This document shows positions 21,465-30,086 of a stretch of 64,000 nt of DNA, piece by piece; within the stretch, counting starts at the first letter, position 1, and each line of letters starts with the position of its first letter. Position numbers and translations under genes: made by a program. The DNA is taken from positions 558,001-622,000 of the forward strand of contig NZ_CP168006.1 in assembly GCF_041521385.1 (NCBI RefSeq), written 5' to 3'. This DNA comes from Alcaligenes faecalis. GTDB taxonomy: Bacteria > Pseudomonadota > Gammaproteobacteria > Burkholderiales > Burkholderiaceae_B. The notes beneath the pieces were generated by a model. That model saw only the letters and a list, made by a program, of their open reading frames with translations, was not told the DNA's origin and did no database searches.

Positions 21465-22184
21465 ATGCCGCCACATTACCTGAATCCACCCGCACTTTTG
21501 CACATTACTTATCGCAGCGCCAAGTATCTTTTGTTAGCCGGTGCGCTAGCGTTAACCGGATGTGCCACCACTGGAACTCAACAGTCCAGCCAAAACAAAG
21601 ATCGTGCAGAACTGGATCACGCTTACTACGCCGATTACGAATTTCAGACCGAGTCCGATCCGCTGGGTACCTATCTGGCCAATCGCGCTCGTAACGATAT
21701 TAATATTGCGTACAGCAGCGATCGTCGCCAAGGACGCGCCGAAAGCCGCAGCAGCCAAAACGCTTCCTCTAGCCATGGCTTGGCCACCACTGCCCTTAAC
21801 TTTCTGGGCGTGAAGTACCGTTTTGGTGGCGACGCTCCCAGCACGGGGTTTGATTGCAGTGGCCTGGTGTCTTATGTCGCTGAACAATCCCTGGGACTGA
21901 AACTGCCCCGCCAATCCAAAGATATTGCCAAAGAAGGCATTTCGGTTAACCGTAGCGAACTGCGCAAAGGCGATCTGGTCTTCTTCAATACCCGTGGCGC
22001 TCGTTTCTCTCACGTCGGCATTTACCTGGGCGATGACAAGTTTGTTCACGCGCCTCGCACGGGTGCAGTTGTTCGCGTTGAAAGCATGCAAGTGGGTTAC
22101 TGGAAAAAACGGTATAACGGTGCACGTCGTTTGGCCGCTGCCGATACGCAGCACTCTGAAACCCGTCTGCGTAGCGTCAAGTAA
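21465..22184 (+). CDS. NlpC/P60 (C40) cell-wall hydrolase lipoprotein
   Basis: 239-aa outer-membrane-type lipoprotein: signal segment YLLLAGALALTGC with lipidated C33. A Ser/Gln-rich linker follows, then a C-terminal NlpC/P60 domain with catalytic C131 (FDCSGL), H183 (FSHVGIYLG) and H195 (FVHAP). These cut peptidoglycan stem peptides, in the manner of MepS-type endopeptidases. The linker of about 65 residues is long enough to reach the wall. It stands alone, ending at a bidirectional terminator. Confidence 0.94.
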   Translation: MPPHYLNPPALLHITYRSAKYLLLAGALALTGCATTGTQQSSQNKDRAELDHAYYADYEFQTESDPLGTYLANRARNDINIAYSSDRRQGRAESRSSQNASSSHGLATTALNFLGVKYRFGGDAPSTGFDCSGLVSYVAEQSLGLKLPRQSKDIAKEGISVNRSELRKGDLVFFNTRGARFSHVGIYLGDDKFVHAPRTGAVVRVESMQVGYWKKRYNGARRLAAADTQHSETRLRSVK

Positions 22185-22215
22185 AGAGTGCTCTGCTGCT
22201 CATCCAGCAAACCAC

Positions 22216-22249
22216 AAAAAAGCCACTGTTTCATAACAGTGGCTTTTTT
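22216..22249. terminator. Bidirectional terminator between C40 and DUF2325 genes
   Basis: A perfect 15-bp stem: AAAAAAGCCACTGTT (22216-22230), loop TCAT, AACAGTGGCTTTTTT (22235-22249). A-tract and T-tract make it work on both strands between convergent genes. Confidence 0.95.
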
Positions 22250-22296
22250 TAATCTCTAACGAGTCCTTCTTTGTCCCAGTAAGTCATGCCGCCAAT

Positions 22297-22644
22297 CTAG
22301 TGGCTCTTGGACTTACCGAGCGGACAAGATTCACAATAGCCGCATTGGGTTAGGGCTTGCTTCATGCTACAAACCGAGCGTCGGCAGGCGACCACTCGAA
22401 TACCGGACTTCGAGGCAGCCGCCCGAAAGGTTTTCATGACATTGTGACCCAAAAAGTCAGTCAGCAAAATCAACAAATCGGTGCCAGAAGGCAATTGCAA
22501 GGTTTTTTTCTGGTGTGCAGGATCACGCCCGCTAATATGATGTTTGATCGAGATATTGTGGATCTTGAGCAGGTCGGGAATGTTCCCCAGACGGTCTGCT
22601 CCAACCACGACTGCACTGACGTATTGAGACACAGGAAGCTCCAT
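22297..22644 (-). CDS. DUF2325 protein under Fur control
   Basis: 115 aa of the DUF2325 family; function not established. An N-terminal Rossmann-like half (AVVVGADRLGNIPDLL) is followed by a Cys-rich C-terminus with C87, C92, C101, C104 and C107 (CRRSVC and CGYCESC), which could bind a metal or iron-sulfur cluster. It is transcribed alone from a promoter overlapped by a near-consensus Fur box at 22660-22678. The predicted transcript starts about 12 nt before ATG 22644 and there is no Shine-Dalgarno, so it may be nearly leaderless. Confidence 0.88.
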   Translation of the reverse strand: MELPVSQYVSAVVVGADRLGNIPDLLKIHNISIKHHISGRDPAHQKKTLQLPSGTDLLILLTDFLGHNVMKTFRAAASKSGIRVVACRRSVCSMKQALTQCGYCESCPLGKSKSH

Positions 22645-22659
22645 TGGCTAAGAAAGTGA

Positions 22660-22678
22660 GATAATGATAATCATTCTT
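22660..22678. promoter_or_regulatory. Fur box
   Basis: GATAATGATAATCATTCTT matches the 19-bp E. coli Fur consensus at 17 positions. A second overlapping symmetry, TGATAAT (22665-22671) and ATTATCA (22679-22685), extends the site rightwards. It covers the -10 and spacer of the DUF2325 promoter. Confidence 0.88.
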
Positions 22679-22692
22679 ATTATCATAGTCAA
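22664..22692 (-). promoter_or_regulatory. DUF2325 gene promoter
   Basis: Minus strand TTGACT (22692-22687), 17-nt spacer, TATCAT (22669-22664). Good sigma-70 hexamers with ideal spacing; the Fur box overlaps the -10. Confidence 0.65.
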
Positions 22693-22784
22693 TTGAGTCG
22701 ATAGCTTGTTTCAATTTTTACTTATAGCCTTTAACCATAAACCCTCACCGCCCCTGCAAAACCACGTCCACAGCATCAACAAGA

Positions 22785-22812
22785 AGGGCCAGCGTGTGAT
22801 CACGATGGCCCT
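22785..22812 (-). terminator. cysB terminator
   Basis: AGGGCCA (22785-22791), inner CGTG, loop TGAT, CACG, TGGCCCT (22806-22812). The stem is strong; the minus-strand U-tract is weak (TTCTTG). It is 27 nt past the cysB stop. Confidence 0.65.
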
Positions 22813-22838
22813 GGTTCTTAACTCAGCAGCAGCTAGCT

Positions 22839-23789
22839 CTACAACGGACCACCCGCCTGTTTTTCATCCAGCGCACTCAGCACCACATCGCGAGTCAATT
22901 CCGGTGCCAGCATCTCCAGCAGTTCAAAAATATAGTCGCGCAGAAATGCCCCTGCTTTCACCGCCACCTTGGTATGGTGTGCCCCAAACAAATGCCCTGC
23001 AGGCAGACCCACCAGGCCCTTGTCACGACGAGGGTCGAAAGCAATGCCCGCAATAATACCGATACCCAGACCGACATCGACATAGGTCTTGATCACGTCA
23101 GCATCAATAGCCTCCAGCACAATGTCCGGAGTGATGCCATGCTTGGCAAAAGCCTCGTCAATCGAACCTCGACCCGAGAAGGCATGGTCGTAAGTCACGA
23201 TGGGGTACTGCGCCAAGGTTTCGATGGACAGTTGCTTGTTGGCAGGCAGATCAGCCAACGGGTGATCCGGCTTCACAACTACCGTATGCTCCCAGGTATA
23301 GACCGGCAAAGCGACCAGGCCCGGCGTCAAGGCCAGCGTTTCGGTGGCGATGGCCACGTCAGCCTGCTCGTGTATTACCATCTGGGCCAACACGGGCGGG
23401 CTGCCTTCGGCCAAGGACATATGGACCTTGGGAAAGCGACGACGGAATTCAGGAATGACCTTGGGCAGCAAATATCGTGCCTGGGCATGGGTACAAGCAA
23501 TGACCAAAGTGCCTTCATCGCGGCGGGCGAAGTCGTCGCTGACACGCTTGAGGTTGTCGATCTCACGCATGATGCGATCAATCACCTCGGCGACGGCTTC
23601 TCCCGGTCGGGTCAAGCCCTTAATGCGTTTCCCATGACGTTCAAAAATCTTGATGCCCAGCTCATCTTCGAACTCGATGATCGCCTTGGACACCCCCGGC
23701 TGGGAGGTGTAAAGCGAACGCGCGGCTTCAGTCAGGTTGAAGTTACGTCGGATGGTCTCACGGACAAAACGGAATTGTTGAATATTCAT
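22839..23789 (-). CDS. cysB: CysB-type LysR regulator
   Basis: 316-aa LysR regulator of sulfur assimilation. It starts MNIQQFRFVRETIRRNFNLT, the CysB/Cbl N-terminus, with the helix-turn-helix at about 18-40 (LTEAARSLYTSQPGVSKAI). The effector domain includes THAQARYLLP and YDHAFSGRGSID. The DNA site and ligand (acetylserine in enteric CysB) are family knowledge; distinction from Cbl is by resemblance. cys biosynthesis genes are not adjacent, though cysE lies 14 kb away. Confidence 0.92.
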   Translation of the reverse strand: MNIQQFRFVRETIRRNFNLTEAARSLYTSQPGVSKAIIEFEDELGIKIFERHGKRIKGLTRPGEAVAEVIDRIMREIDNLKRVSDDFARRDEGTLVIACTHAQARYLLPKVIPEFRRRFPKVHMSLAEGSPPVLAQMVIHEQADVAIATETLALTPGLVALPVYTWEHTVVVKPDHPLADLPANKQLSIETLAQYPIVTYDHAFSGRGSIDEAFAKHGITPDIVLEAIDADVIKTYVDVGLGIGIIAGIAFDPRRDKGLVGLPAGHLFGAHHTKVAVKAGAFLRDYIFELLEMLAPELTRDVVLSALDEKQAGGPL

Positions 23790-23875
23790 ATGTTAATAGC
23801 CCCAGGTACAGGACCATTATATGTAATAAGGAACAGCCCGTTTATTGCATTAAGTTATATATATAGATGCAACCA

Positions 23876-25369
23876 TTACGTCATGCTGATGGTTGTATTC
23901 ATCGTATTGGCGTGAGCCTGCCAACGAGCCGTCACGGTTTTGGTCTGAGTCCAGAACTGAACAGCCTGTTTGCCATTCGGACCCAGGTCACCCAGTTTGG
24001 ATGCACGCGAGCCAGTGAAACTAAACCAGGCCACAGGCACAGGAATAGGGATATTGATACCGATCTGGCCCACGTCGATACGGTTCTGGAAATAGCGTGC
24101 ATGGCCACCGTCCTGAGTGAAGATGGACACGCCATTACCATTGGGGTTGCGGTTAATGAACTGTACCGCCTCTTCCAGTGTGTTGACGCGCACAATGCAC
24201 AGCACAGGACCGAAGATTTCTTCTTCGTAAATGCGCATATCGGCTTTCACGTCATTGAAAATGGTTGGGCCCACAAAGTTGCCGCTTTCATAACCGGGCA
24301 CCTTCACGCCACGCCCATCCAGCAAGAGGCTGGCGCCTTCCTGCACACCGGCTTCAATCAGGGATTCCACACGCTGACGAGCGCGTGGCGAAACCAGCGG
24401 CCCCAGGTCGGCCTGACGGTCTGTACCGACATTGACCTTCATGGTGGCCGCACGCTTGACCAACTCATCGACCCACTCGCCGGTTTCACCGACCATCACG
24501 GCCACCGAGATCGCCATGCAACGCTGACCTGCCGCACCAAAAGCCGCCCCCAGCAACTGGTTGATCGCTACATCACGATCCGCATCAGGCATTACGATGC
24601 AATGGTTTTTAGCGCCCATCATGGCTTGCGAACGCTTGCCCGCTTCGGTTGCTCGGCGGTGAATCTCGGTACCAACAGCCGTCGAACCAATAAAGGATAC
24701 GGCTTTGACTTCAGGGTGAGTGACCAAAGCATTGGCAATATCGGCACCGCCGTGAACCACGTTCAGTACGCCCGGCGGCAGACCGGCTTCCAGAGCCAGC
24801 TCAGCCAGCATCAGACTGGCGCTAGGATCCTGCTCGGAAGGTTTTAAAACGAAGGTATTACCGCAAGCAACCGCCAGCGGGAACATGAAGCACGGCAGCA
24901 TCACCGGGAAGTTGAACGCGGTCACGCCTGCACACACGCCCAAGGGTTGGATCAAGGTGTAGACGTCAATACCGCCTGCAGCATTTTCTGCGTATTCGCC
25001 CAATTGCATCGAGGCAATGGAACACGCGTATTCGATCACTTCCAGGCCACGACCTACTTCGCCTTCAGCGTCAGGCATGGTCTTGCCGTGTTCGCGCGAA
25101 ATCGCTTCAGCCAGCTTGGCACTGTTTTCACGCACCAGACGCTGCAGATTCAGCATGACGCGCATGCGAGCGCCCTGGCTGGAATGACGCCAGCTCTCAT
25201 AGGCCTTGGCTGAGCTGGCAATAATGGTTTCCAGCTCTTCCATCGTAGCGTAAGGCACTTGGGCCACGACTTCCTGGGTGGCTGGATTGAGCACATCGTC
25301 CCAACGGGTGCTCTTGGATTGAACATGTTGTCCATCGATCAACAAAGGTACGCGAACCACTTCCGTCAT
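23876..25369 (-). CDS. mmsA: Methylmalonate-semialdehyde dehydrogenase (acylating)
   Basis: CoA-dependent aldehyde dehydrogenase turning methylmalonate semialdehyde into propionyl-CoA in valine and inositol breakdown. 497 aa with catalytic C284 in GQRCMAISVA, the NAD-site FIGSTAVGTEIHRRA, and the MmsA-typical MGAKNH. ATG 25369 has GGAGA 6 nt upstream. No mmsB or other valine genes are nearby. A LysR gene is divergent, 165 nt away, and is the likely regulator. Confidence 0.95.
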   Translation of the reverse strand: MTEVVRVPLLIDGQHVQSKSTRWDDVLNPATQEVVAQVPYATMEELETIIASSAKAYESWRHSSQGARMRVMLNLQRLVRENSAKLAEAISREHGKTMPDAEGEVGRGLEVIEYACSIASMQLGEYAENAAGGIDVYTLIQPLGVCAGVTAFNFPVMLPCFMFPLAVACGNTFVLKPSEQDPSASLMLAELALEAGLPPGVLNVVHGGADIANALVTHPEVKAVSFIGSTAVGTEIHRRATEAGKRSQAMMGAKNHCIVMPDADRDVAINQLLGAAFGAAGQRCMAISVAVMVGETGEWVDELVKRAATMKVNVGTDRQADLGPLVSPRARQRVESLIEAGVQEGASLLLDGRGVKVPGYESGNFVGPTIFNDVKADMRIYEEEIFGPVLCIVRVNTLEEAVQFINRNPNGNGVSIFTQDGGHARYFQNRIDVGQIGINIPIPVPVAWFSFTGSRASKLGDLGPNGKQAVQFWTQTKTVTARWQAHANTMNTTISMT

Positions 25370-25534
25370 AGCATGTCTCCAATGAATTGCTCAGGCGGCT
25401 AAGCCTTATTTGTTATCCCACGTGTATGAGGGTTCTCATCGAGTGTAGAAGCCTCAAGAACCGTTTACCATGATGAAAAATGCACAGGAGCTGGGCATTT
25501 ATGCACAAGTCTTTTTCAAGGCGGGCTCATCAGG

Positions 25535-26428
25535 ATGGACTGGGATAATCTGCGTTACTTTCTGGAAGTGGCCCGCTGCCAACGGATTAGCGTTGCCGCC
25601 CAGCGGCTGGGGGTACAACACAGCACCGTGGCTCGCCGTATCCAGGCCCTGGAACAAGAACTGGGCTTGCGCCTGTTTCACAAGTCCACCGTCAGCGGCT
25701 ATAGCCTGACCAGTGAAGGGCTGAATCTGCAGCAACGCATGGAGCCAGTAGAAAACCGCTTGCTGGCGGCACGAGATGCGATTACCGGCAAAGCCAGACC
25801 CTTGACGGGCAAGCTGCGACTGGGCTGCACCGAGGCCTTTGGCAGCTATGTGCTGACGCCCTTGCTCAGCATTTTTCAGTCTCAGTATCCGGAGCTGACG
25901 CTGGAACTGTTGCCCGTCCCCCGGCCTATCAGCCTGTCACGTCGGGATGCCGATTTGGCCATTGCACTGGAGCGCCCGCAACGCGGTCCTTACTGGTGTA
26001 CGCGCCTGGCGGACTACAGTTTGCGGCTCTATGCTCATCAGGACTATTTGCATAGCCACCCGCCCATAGACAGCGTGCAGGATCTGTCCCAGCATCGCTT
26101 TATTGCCTATGTGGATGATCTGGTGTTCAGCGACAGCCTGCGCTATCTGGAAGAAATCGTCCGGTCCGCCGCCGTACGCTTTCGTAGCACCAGCGTGATT
26201 GCGCAGTACCAGGCCACCTTGCAGGGGCAAGGAATTGCCGTTCTGCCCTGCTTTCTGGCGAAAACCGATCCGCGCCTGCGTTGCGTTCTACCCGACCAAG
26301 TGGAATTGCGTCGACGCTTCTGGATGTTTTGCCATGAAGAACAACGCCAGAATCCCAGCCTGACCCGGCTATGGCACTTTTTGAAGCAATCAGTGGAAGA
26401 GCGGCAAGACCTGCTGGATGGGGCATAA
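25535..26428 (+). CDS. LysR-family regulator (divergent from mmsA)
   Basis: 297 aa with an N-terminal helix-turn-helix (RISVAAQRLGVQHSTVARRI, about residues 17-36) and a LysR substrate domain. The HSTVARRI variant is typical of LysR proteins next to dehydrogenase genes. Divergence from mmsA suggests it controls mmsA and itself; this rests on position only. It ends at a good terminator. Confidence 0.92.
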   Translation: MDWDNLRYFLEVARCQRISVAAQRLGVQHSTVARRIQALEQELGLRLFHKSTVSGYSLTSEGLNLQQRMEPVENRLLAARDAITGKARPLTGKLRLGCTEAFGSYVLTPLLSIFQSQYPELTLELLPVPRPISLSRRDADLAIALERPQRGPYWCTRLADYSLRLYAHQDYLHSHPPIDSVQDLSQHRFIAYVDDLVFSDSLRYLEEIVRSAAVRFRSTSVIAQYQATLQGQGIAVLPCFLAKTDPRLRCVLPDQVELRRRFWMFCHEEQRQNPSLTRLWHFLKQSVEERQDLLDGA

Positions 26429-26464
26429 AAACAAACCTCCTTCTATACATCTCAAGACATAGAG

Positions 26465-26491
26465 AAAGACCGAACCTGCGTCGGTCTTTTT
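26465..26491 (+). terminator. Terminator after the LysR gene
   Basis: AAAGACCGA (26465-26473), loop ACCTGCG, TCGGTCTTT (26481-26489), then TT. A 9-bp perfect stem 36 nt after the stop. Confidence 0.88.
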
Positions 26492-26604
26492 ACGTTTACG
26501 CCCCCCTACCTCCTGCTTGCCTCGCCTCAGACATCACGTCCCATCTGTAGCCTCATTCCTGAACACTTAATTCCCTTCTTCAGAATTCTGTTCAATTTTT
26601 GGGG

Positions 26605-26623
26605 AATGCGAATTATTTACATT
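26605..26623. promoter_or_regulatory. Fur-like box at the receptor promoter
   Basis: AATGCGAATTATTTACATT is symmetric at 14 of 19 positions and agrees with the 7-1-7 Fur core (TGATAAT-N-ATTATCA) at 10 of 14 positions. It ends inside the -35 hexamer. The match is weaker than the box at 22660, so Fur binding is likely but not certain. Confidence 0.55.
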
Positions 26624-26650
26624 GACCGACGGTCGGTCGATAATTACAAT
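26622..26650 (+). promoter_or_regulatory. Promoter of the chelate-uptake operon
   Basis: TTGACC (26622-26627), 17-nt spacer, TACAAT (26645-26650): 5 of 6 matches in each hexamer and ideal spacing. Transcription would start near 26657, about 44 nt before the receptor ATG. Confidence 0.75.
26624..26638. promoter_or_regulatory. TetR-type operator in the promoter spacer
   Basis: GACCGAC, one G, GTCGGTC: a perfect 15-bp palindrome lying over the end of the -35 and into the spacer. ACCGAC-N-GTCGGT is a common TetR-family operator shape. The TetR gene at 33285-33896, at the other end of the operon, is the obvious candidate ligand sensor; this is inference. Confidence 0.7.
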
Positions 26651-26700
26651 CACCTCCGCTTGACTCTCTAATCTCTCCTACTCCTTAAGAAACTGCTGTT

Positions 26701-28929
26701 ATGAACCTCCCCTTGTTTTCCAGAAACCGCCCCTTAAAAACGAGCAGGTCGGTTTCACCTCGTTTGCGCTACACCACACTGGCCACGGCCTTGATGCTGA
26801 TTCATGCTCCTTCTACACAGGCACAAGACAGCAGCGATGTCACCATCCTGCCCTCGGTCACGGTCACCTCAGGTGGTGGCTCGGATACGGAAAACGGTCC
26901 GGTACAAGGCTATGTGGCAGAAAAATCCCGCATCGGCACCAAGACCAGCACCTCCATTCTGGAAACCCCCCAATCGGTTTCCGTCGTCACTCGCGAACAA
27001 ATGGATTTGCAGCAAGCCTCCAGCAGCAGTGCCGCCTTGCGTTATGCCGCTGGTGCGACCAGCGAACGCTATGGCGGCTTTGGCAGCTATCTGGACATGA
27101 CCCGTATTCGCGGCGTAGACGCGGACTACTACCTGGATGGGCTGCGTGTTATTGGCAACCCCGGTAGCTGGCTGCCACAAGTAGATGCCTATTCGCTGGA
27201 ACGGATTGAAGTGCTGCGCGGGCCAGCCGCCGCCATTTACGGTCAAGGCACAGGCGGCGGCATCGTGAATCAAGTCAGCCGCAAGCCACAGGACGTCGCC
27301 GCCCATGAGCTGAATATTCAGTATGGCCGTTTCAACCGCAAACAACTGGGCTTTGACAGCACCGGCCCTATCAATCAGGACGGCACCTTGCTGTACCGAG
27401 TTACAGCCAGCGGGCTGGACAGCGAAGGGCAAATTGAAGACACACGCCACAAACGCGTCTACCTCGCCCCTGCCATTACCTGGCGTCCCAACACACAAAC
27501 GTCATGGACGATTCTGGCAACCCATTCGCGTGAGCCCGAGCTCCCCAACTACAACAGCCTGCCCGCTGCCGTGCTGGGCCTGGAAGGCGGAGCCTATCCC
27601 GAAGTGGATCGCCATCGCAATTTCACGGACAGCAACTTCGCCCACTCCTCCCGCAAGCAAAACTCCATCAGCTCCTTGTTCGAGCACGAGTTCGACAACG
27701 GCTGGAGCTTTGTCAGCAACGCTCGCTATATGTATGTGCAATCCAATATTCAGCGCGGTGTGGTGTACGGCTATCAGGACGTCAATGGCCTGCCACAACT
27801 GAAAGGCTCGTATGAACTGACGCCTGCCAAAGTCAACACTTTCTCGATGGACAACTATCTGCGCGGCGATCTGAAGCTAGGAGCGACGACTCACACAATT
27901 CTGGCTGGCGTGGACTATTCCAAGGGCACACTCAGAAACGAGCTGTATAGCGTCGGTCCCATCCTGTTTGACCCGTATGACGACATTCATCATCCAAATA
28001 TCTACCCGGATTTCACCGCCAGCTACGCTGCGCCCTGGAAAGTCCAGCAAGACTTCACCCGCGTCGGCGTGTATCTGCAAGACCAGATTGCTTACGGGCG
28101 CTGGCGTCTAACCTTGAGTGGCCGACACGACTGGTCCAAAACCGACGATCAGACCCATAGCTACGCTTCCACTGCGCGCGACACCCATCAAAACGACAAG
28201 AAATGGAGTGGCCGTGCCGGCTTAAGCTACCAGTTCGATATGGGCCTGGCTCCCTACATCAGCTACGCCACTTCCTTCGATCCGATCCTGGGCACCAATT
28301 ACAAAGGCGAGGCCTTTGTGCCTATCGAGACCAAGCAGACCGAGCTGGGCATCAAGTACCACCCGGCGGGATCGAAAACCCTGCTTAGCGCCGCCATCTT
28401 CCAGCTTGAACAAAGCAATGTGAAAACAGCGGATGCGAATCACCTGGGCTTCAATACGCAAGCCGGAAAAGTGCGTAGCCGCGGCCTGGACCTGCAAGCC
28501 ACCACGGAACTGGCACGAGACCTGAACCTGATTGCCAGCTATACCTATTTGGACAACGAGCTGGTTCAGGACGCCAACTATCAGGGCAAAAGCCTGACGC
28601 AAACGCCTAAACACAGCGCCTCACTCTGGATGGACTACGCCTTCAGACAAGGCCCGCTCAATGGCCTGCAAGTGGGGGCCGGTGTGCGCTATCTGGGCAA
28701 GACCTATGGTGATCCCACCAACAAGCTGGAAGTCCCCTCGGCCACCCTGGTGGACCTGGGTCTGAACTACAACCTGGGCATGCTTTCCCCGGACCTGAGT
28801 GGCGCCACCGTCAGCCTGAATGTGAACAATCTGACAAACAAGCAATACATCGCCAGTTGCACCTCCCGCCTGTATTGCTTCGTTGGCCAGGACCGAACCA
28901 TTACAGCCAGCCTGAACTACCGCTGGTGA
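26701..28929 (+). CDS. TonB-dependent siderophore/chelate receptor
   Basis: 742-aa outer-membrane receptor. A signal peptide of about 41 residues ends STQA-QD, followed by a TonB-box-like LPSVTVTS, a plug domain (ILETPQSVSVVTREQM to about residue 190) and a 22-strand barrel. The C-terminus has the Cys pair CTSRLYC and ends ASLNYRW, as in hydroxamate-type (FhuA/FoxA-like) receptors. There is no N-terminal signalling domain, so it is not a FecA-type transducer. The stop overlaps the next ATG by 1 nt (TGATG). Confidence 0.93.
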   Translation: MNLPLFSRNRPLKTSRSVSPRLRYTTLATALMLIHAPSTQAQDSSDVTILPSVTVTSGGGSDTENGPVQGYVAEKSRIGTKTSTSILETPQSVSVVTREQMDLQQASSSSAALRYAAGATSERYGGFGSYLDMTRIRGVDADYYLDGLRVIGNPGSWLPQVDAYSLERIEVLRGPAAAIYGQGTGGGIVNQVSRKPQDVAAHELNIQYGRFNRKQLGFDSTGPINQDGTLLYRVTASGLDSEGQIEDTRHKRVYLAPAITWRPNTQTSWTILATHSREPELPNYNSLPAAVLGLEGGAYPEVDRHRNFTDSNFAHSSRKQNSISSLFEHEFDNGWSFVSNARYMYVQSNIQRGVVYGYQDVNGLPQLKGSYELTPAKVNTFSMDNYLRGDLKLGATTHTILAGVDYSKGTLRNELYSVGPILFDPYDDIHHPNIYPDFTASYAAPWKVQQDFTRVGVYLQDQIAYGRWRLTLSGRHDWSKTDDQTHSYASTARDTHQNDKKWSGRAGLSYQFDMGLAPYISYATSFDPILGTNYKGEAFVPIETKQTELGIKYHPAGSKTLLSAAIFQLEQSNVKTADANHLGFNTQAGKVRSRGLDLQATTELARDLNLIASYTYLDNELVQDANYQGKSLTQTPKHSASLWMDYAFRQGPLNGLQVGAGVRYLGKTYGDPTNKLEVPSATLVDLGLNYNLGMLSPDLSGATVSLNVNNLTNKQYIASCTSRLYCFVGQDRTITASLNYRW

Positions 28930-30086
28930 TGCCCTTGTCCGTTCAACGCTATACCCGACGCGATGTCCTGACCCGCCTGCTGGCGGGCGGGGCCTTGCTC
29001 GCCAGCCCGGCTTTGCGGGCTGGCACTGCCAACGTCATCGAGGATATTGCCGGACGGCGCGTCTCCTTGCGCCAGCCCATCAAACGGCTCCTGCTGGGGG
29101 ATGGCCCCTTGGCCTATGTGATGGCCCTGCTCAAACCGGAAGATCCCTTTGGGGACATCGTGGGCTGGGGCGACAACTTCCGCGCGGCGGACCTGGATGG
29201 TTATCAAGCGTATTTGCACCGCTTTCCGAGCATAGACCATATTCCTACCTTCTCCAGCCGGACCGTGGACTCTATCGGCACTGAACTCGCCATTTCATTG
29301 GAGCCCGATGTTCTCATCATGAACCTAAGCTCCAAGCCTGCCGCCGAGTCCTCGGGTTTGATGACGCGTCTGGCGCAGGCGAGGGTGCCCGTAGTATTTG
29401 TGGACTTTCGCACACGCATGTTTGGCAATACGGCCCGCAGCATCCAGATTCTGGGGGAACTGCTGGGACGCCAGGCACAGGCGCAGGCTTTTCTGAACTT
29501 TCGACAAACGCAGATTGATCGGGTCAGCACAGCCCTGCAGTCCCTTCAGCACCGGCCCACGATCATGATTGAACGCGCCGCCGGGCTGTATGACGACTGC
29601 TGCCTGAGCTATGGCGATGGCAACTTTGGCGAGTTGGTTGCCGCAGCCGGGGGCGACAATCTGGGCACCCGCTTTCTGCATGGCACGTTTGGCACTCTCC
29701 ATCCCGAACAGGTAATTGAATCCGACCCGGATATCGTGCTGGTCACCGGCGCGAACTGGGCCTTGTATTCACCAGCGGGCGATTGGGTCAATCTGGGACC
29801 AGGAGCCAATCCCGAACAAGGCCAGGCACGCCTGCGACGCTTGATGAGCCGGCCCGCCTACCGTTCCCTGTCCGCCGTACAGGAAGGTCGGGTTCACGCC
29901 ATCTGGCACCCCTTCTACGACAACCCCTACTACTTTATTGCGCTACAACGTATCGCCAAGTGGCTGCATCCCGAACGGTTCCGCACCCTGGACCCGGACG
30001 CGACGTTTGAAGAGCTGCATCGGCGCTTTCTTCCCGTTTCTTATCAGCCAGGCTATTGGCTTAGCCTGAGCGGAGCTTCCTCATGA
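28929..30086 (+). CDS. Tat-exported ABC substrate-binding protein (FecB/FhuD/BtuF type)
   Basis: 385-aa periplasmic binding protein for a chelate. Start ATG 28929 overlaps the receptor stop; the longer frame inside the receptor is spurious. The N-terminus has a twin-arginine signal (YTRRDVLTRLLAGGALLASP, RR at 10-11, cut near ALRA). The class III fold is marked by GRRVSLRQPIKRLLL and the central helix joining two lobes. Tat rather than Sec export implies folding before transport. It delivers ligand to the FecCD permease encoded next. Confidence 0.9.
   Translation: MPLSVQRYTRRDVLTRLLAGGALLASPALRAGTANVIEDIAGRRVSLRQPIKRLLLGDGPLAYVMALLKPEDPFGDIVGWGDNFRAADLDGYQAYLHRFPSIDHIPTFSSRTVDSIGTELAISLEPDVLIMNLSSKPAAESSGLMTRLAQARVPVVFVDFRTRMFGNTARSIQILGELLGRQAQAQAFLNFRQTQIDRVSTALQSLQHRPTIMIERAAGLYDDCCLSYGDGNFGELVAAAGGDNLGTRFLHGTFGTLHPEQVIESDPDIVLVTGANWALYSPAGDWVNLGPGANPEQGQARLRRLMSRPAYRSLSAVQEGRVHAIWHPFYDNPYYFIALQRIAKWLHPERFRTLDPDATFEELHRRFLPVSYQPGYWLSLSGASS

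Noticed and set aside
26701-28929. FecA-type signalling receptor with sigma/anti-sigma control
   Set aside because: The receptor lacks the N-terminal signalling domain and no ECF sigma or FecR gene is beside it; rpoE at 49 kb is the envelope-stress type.
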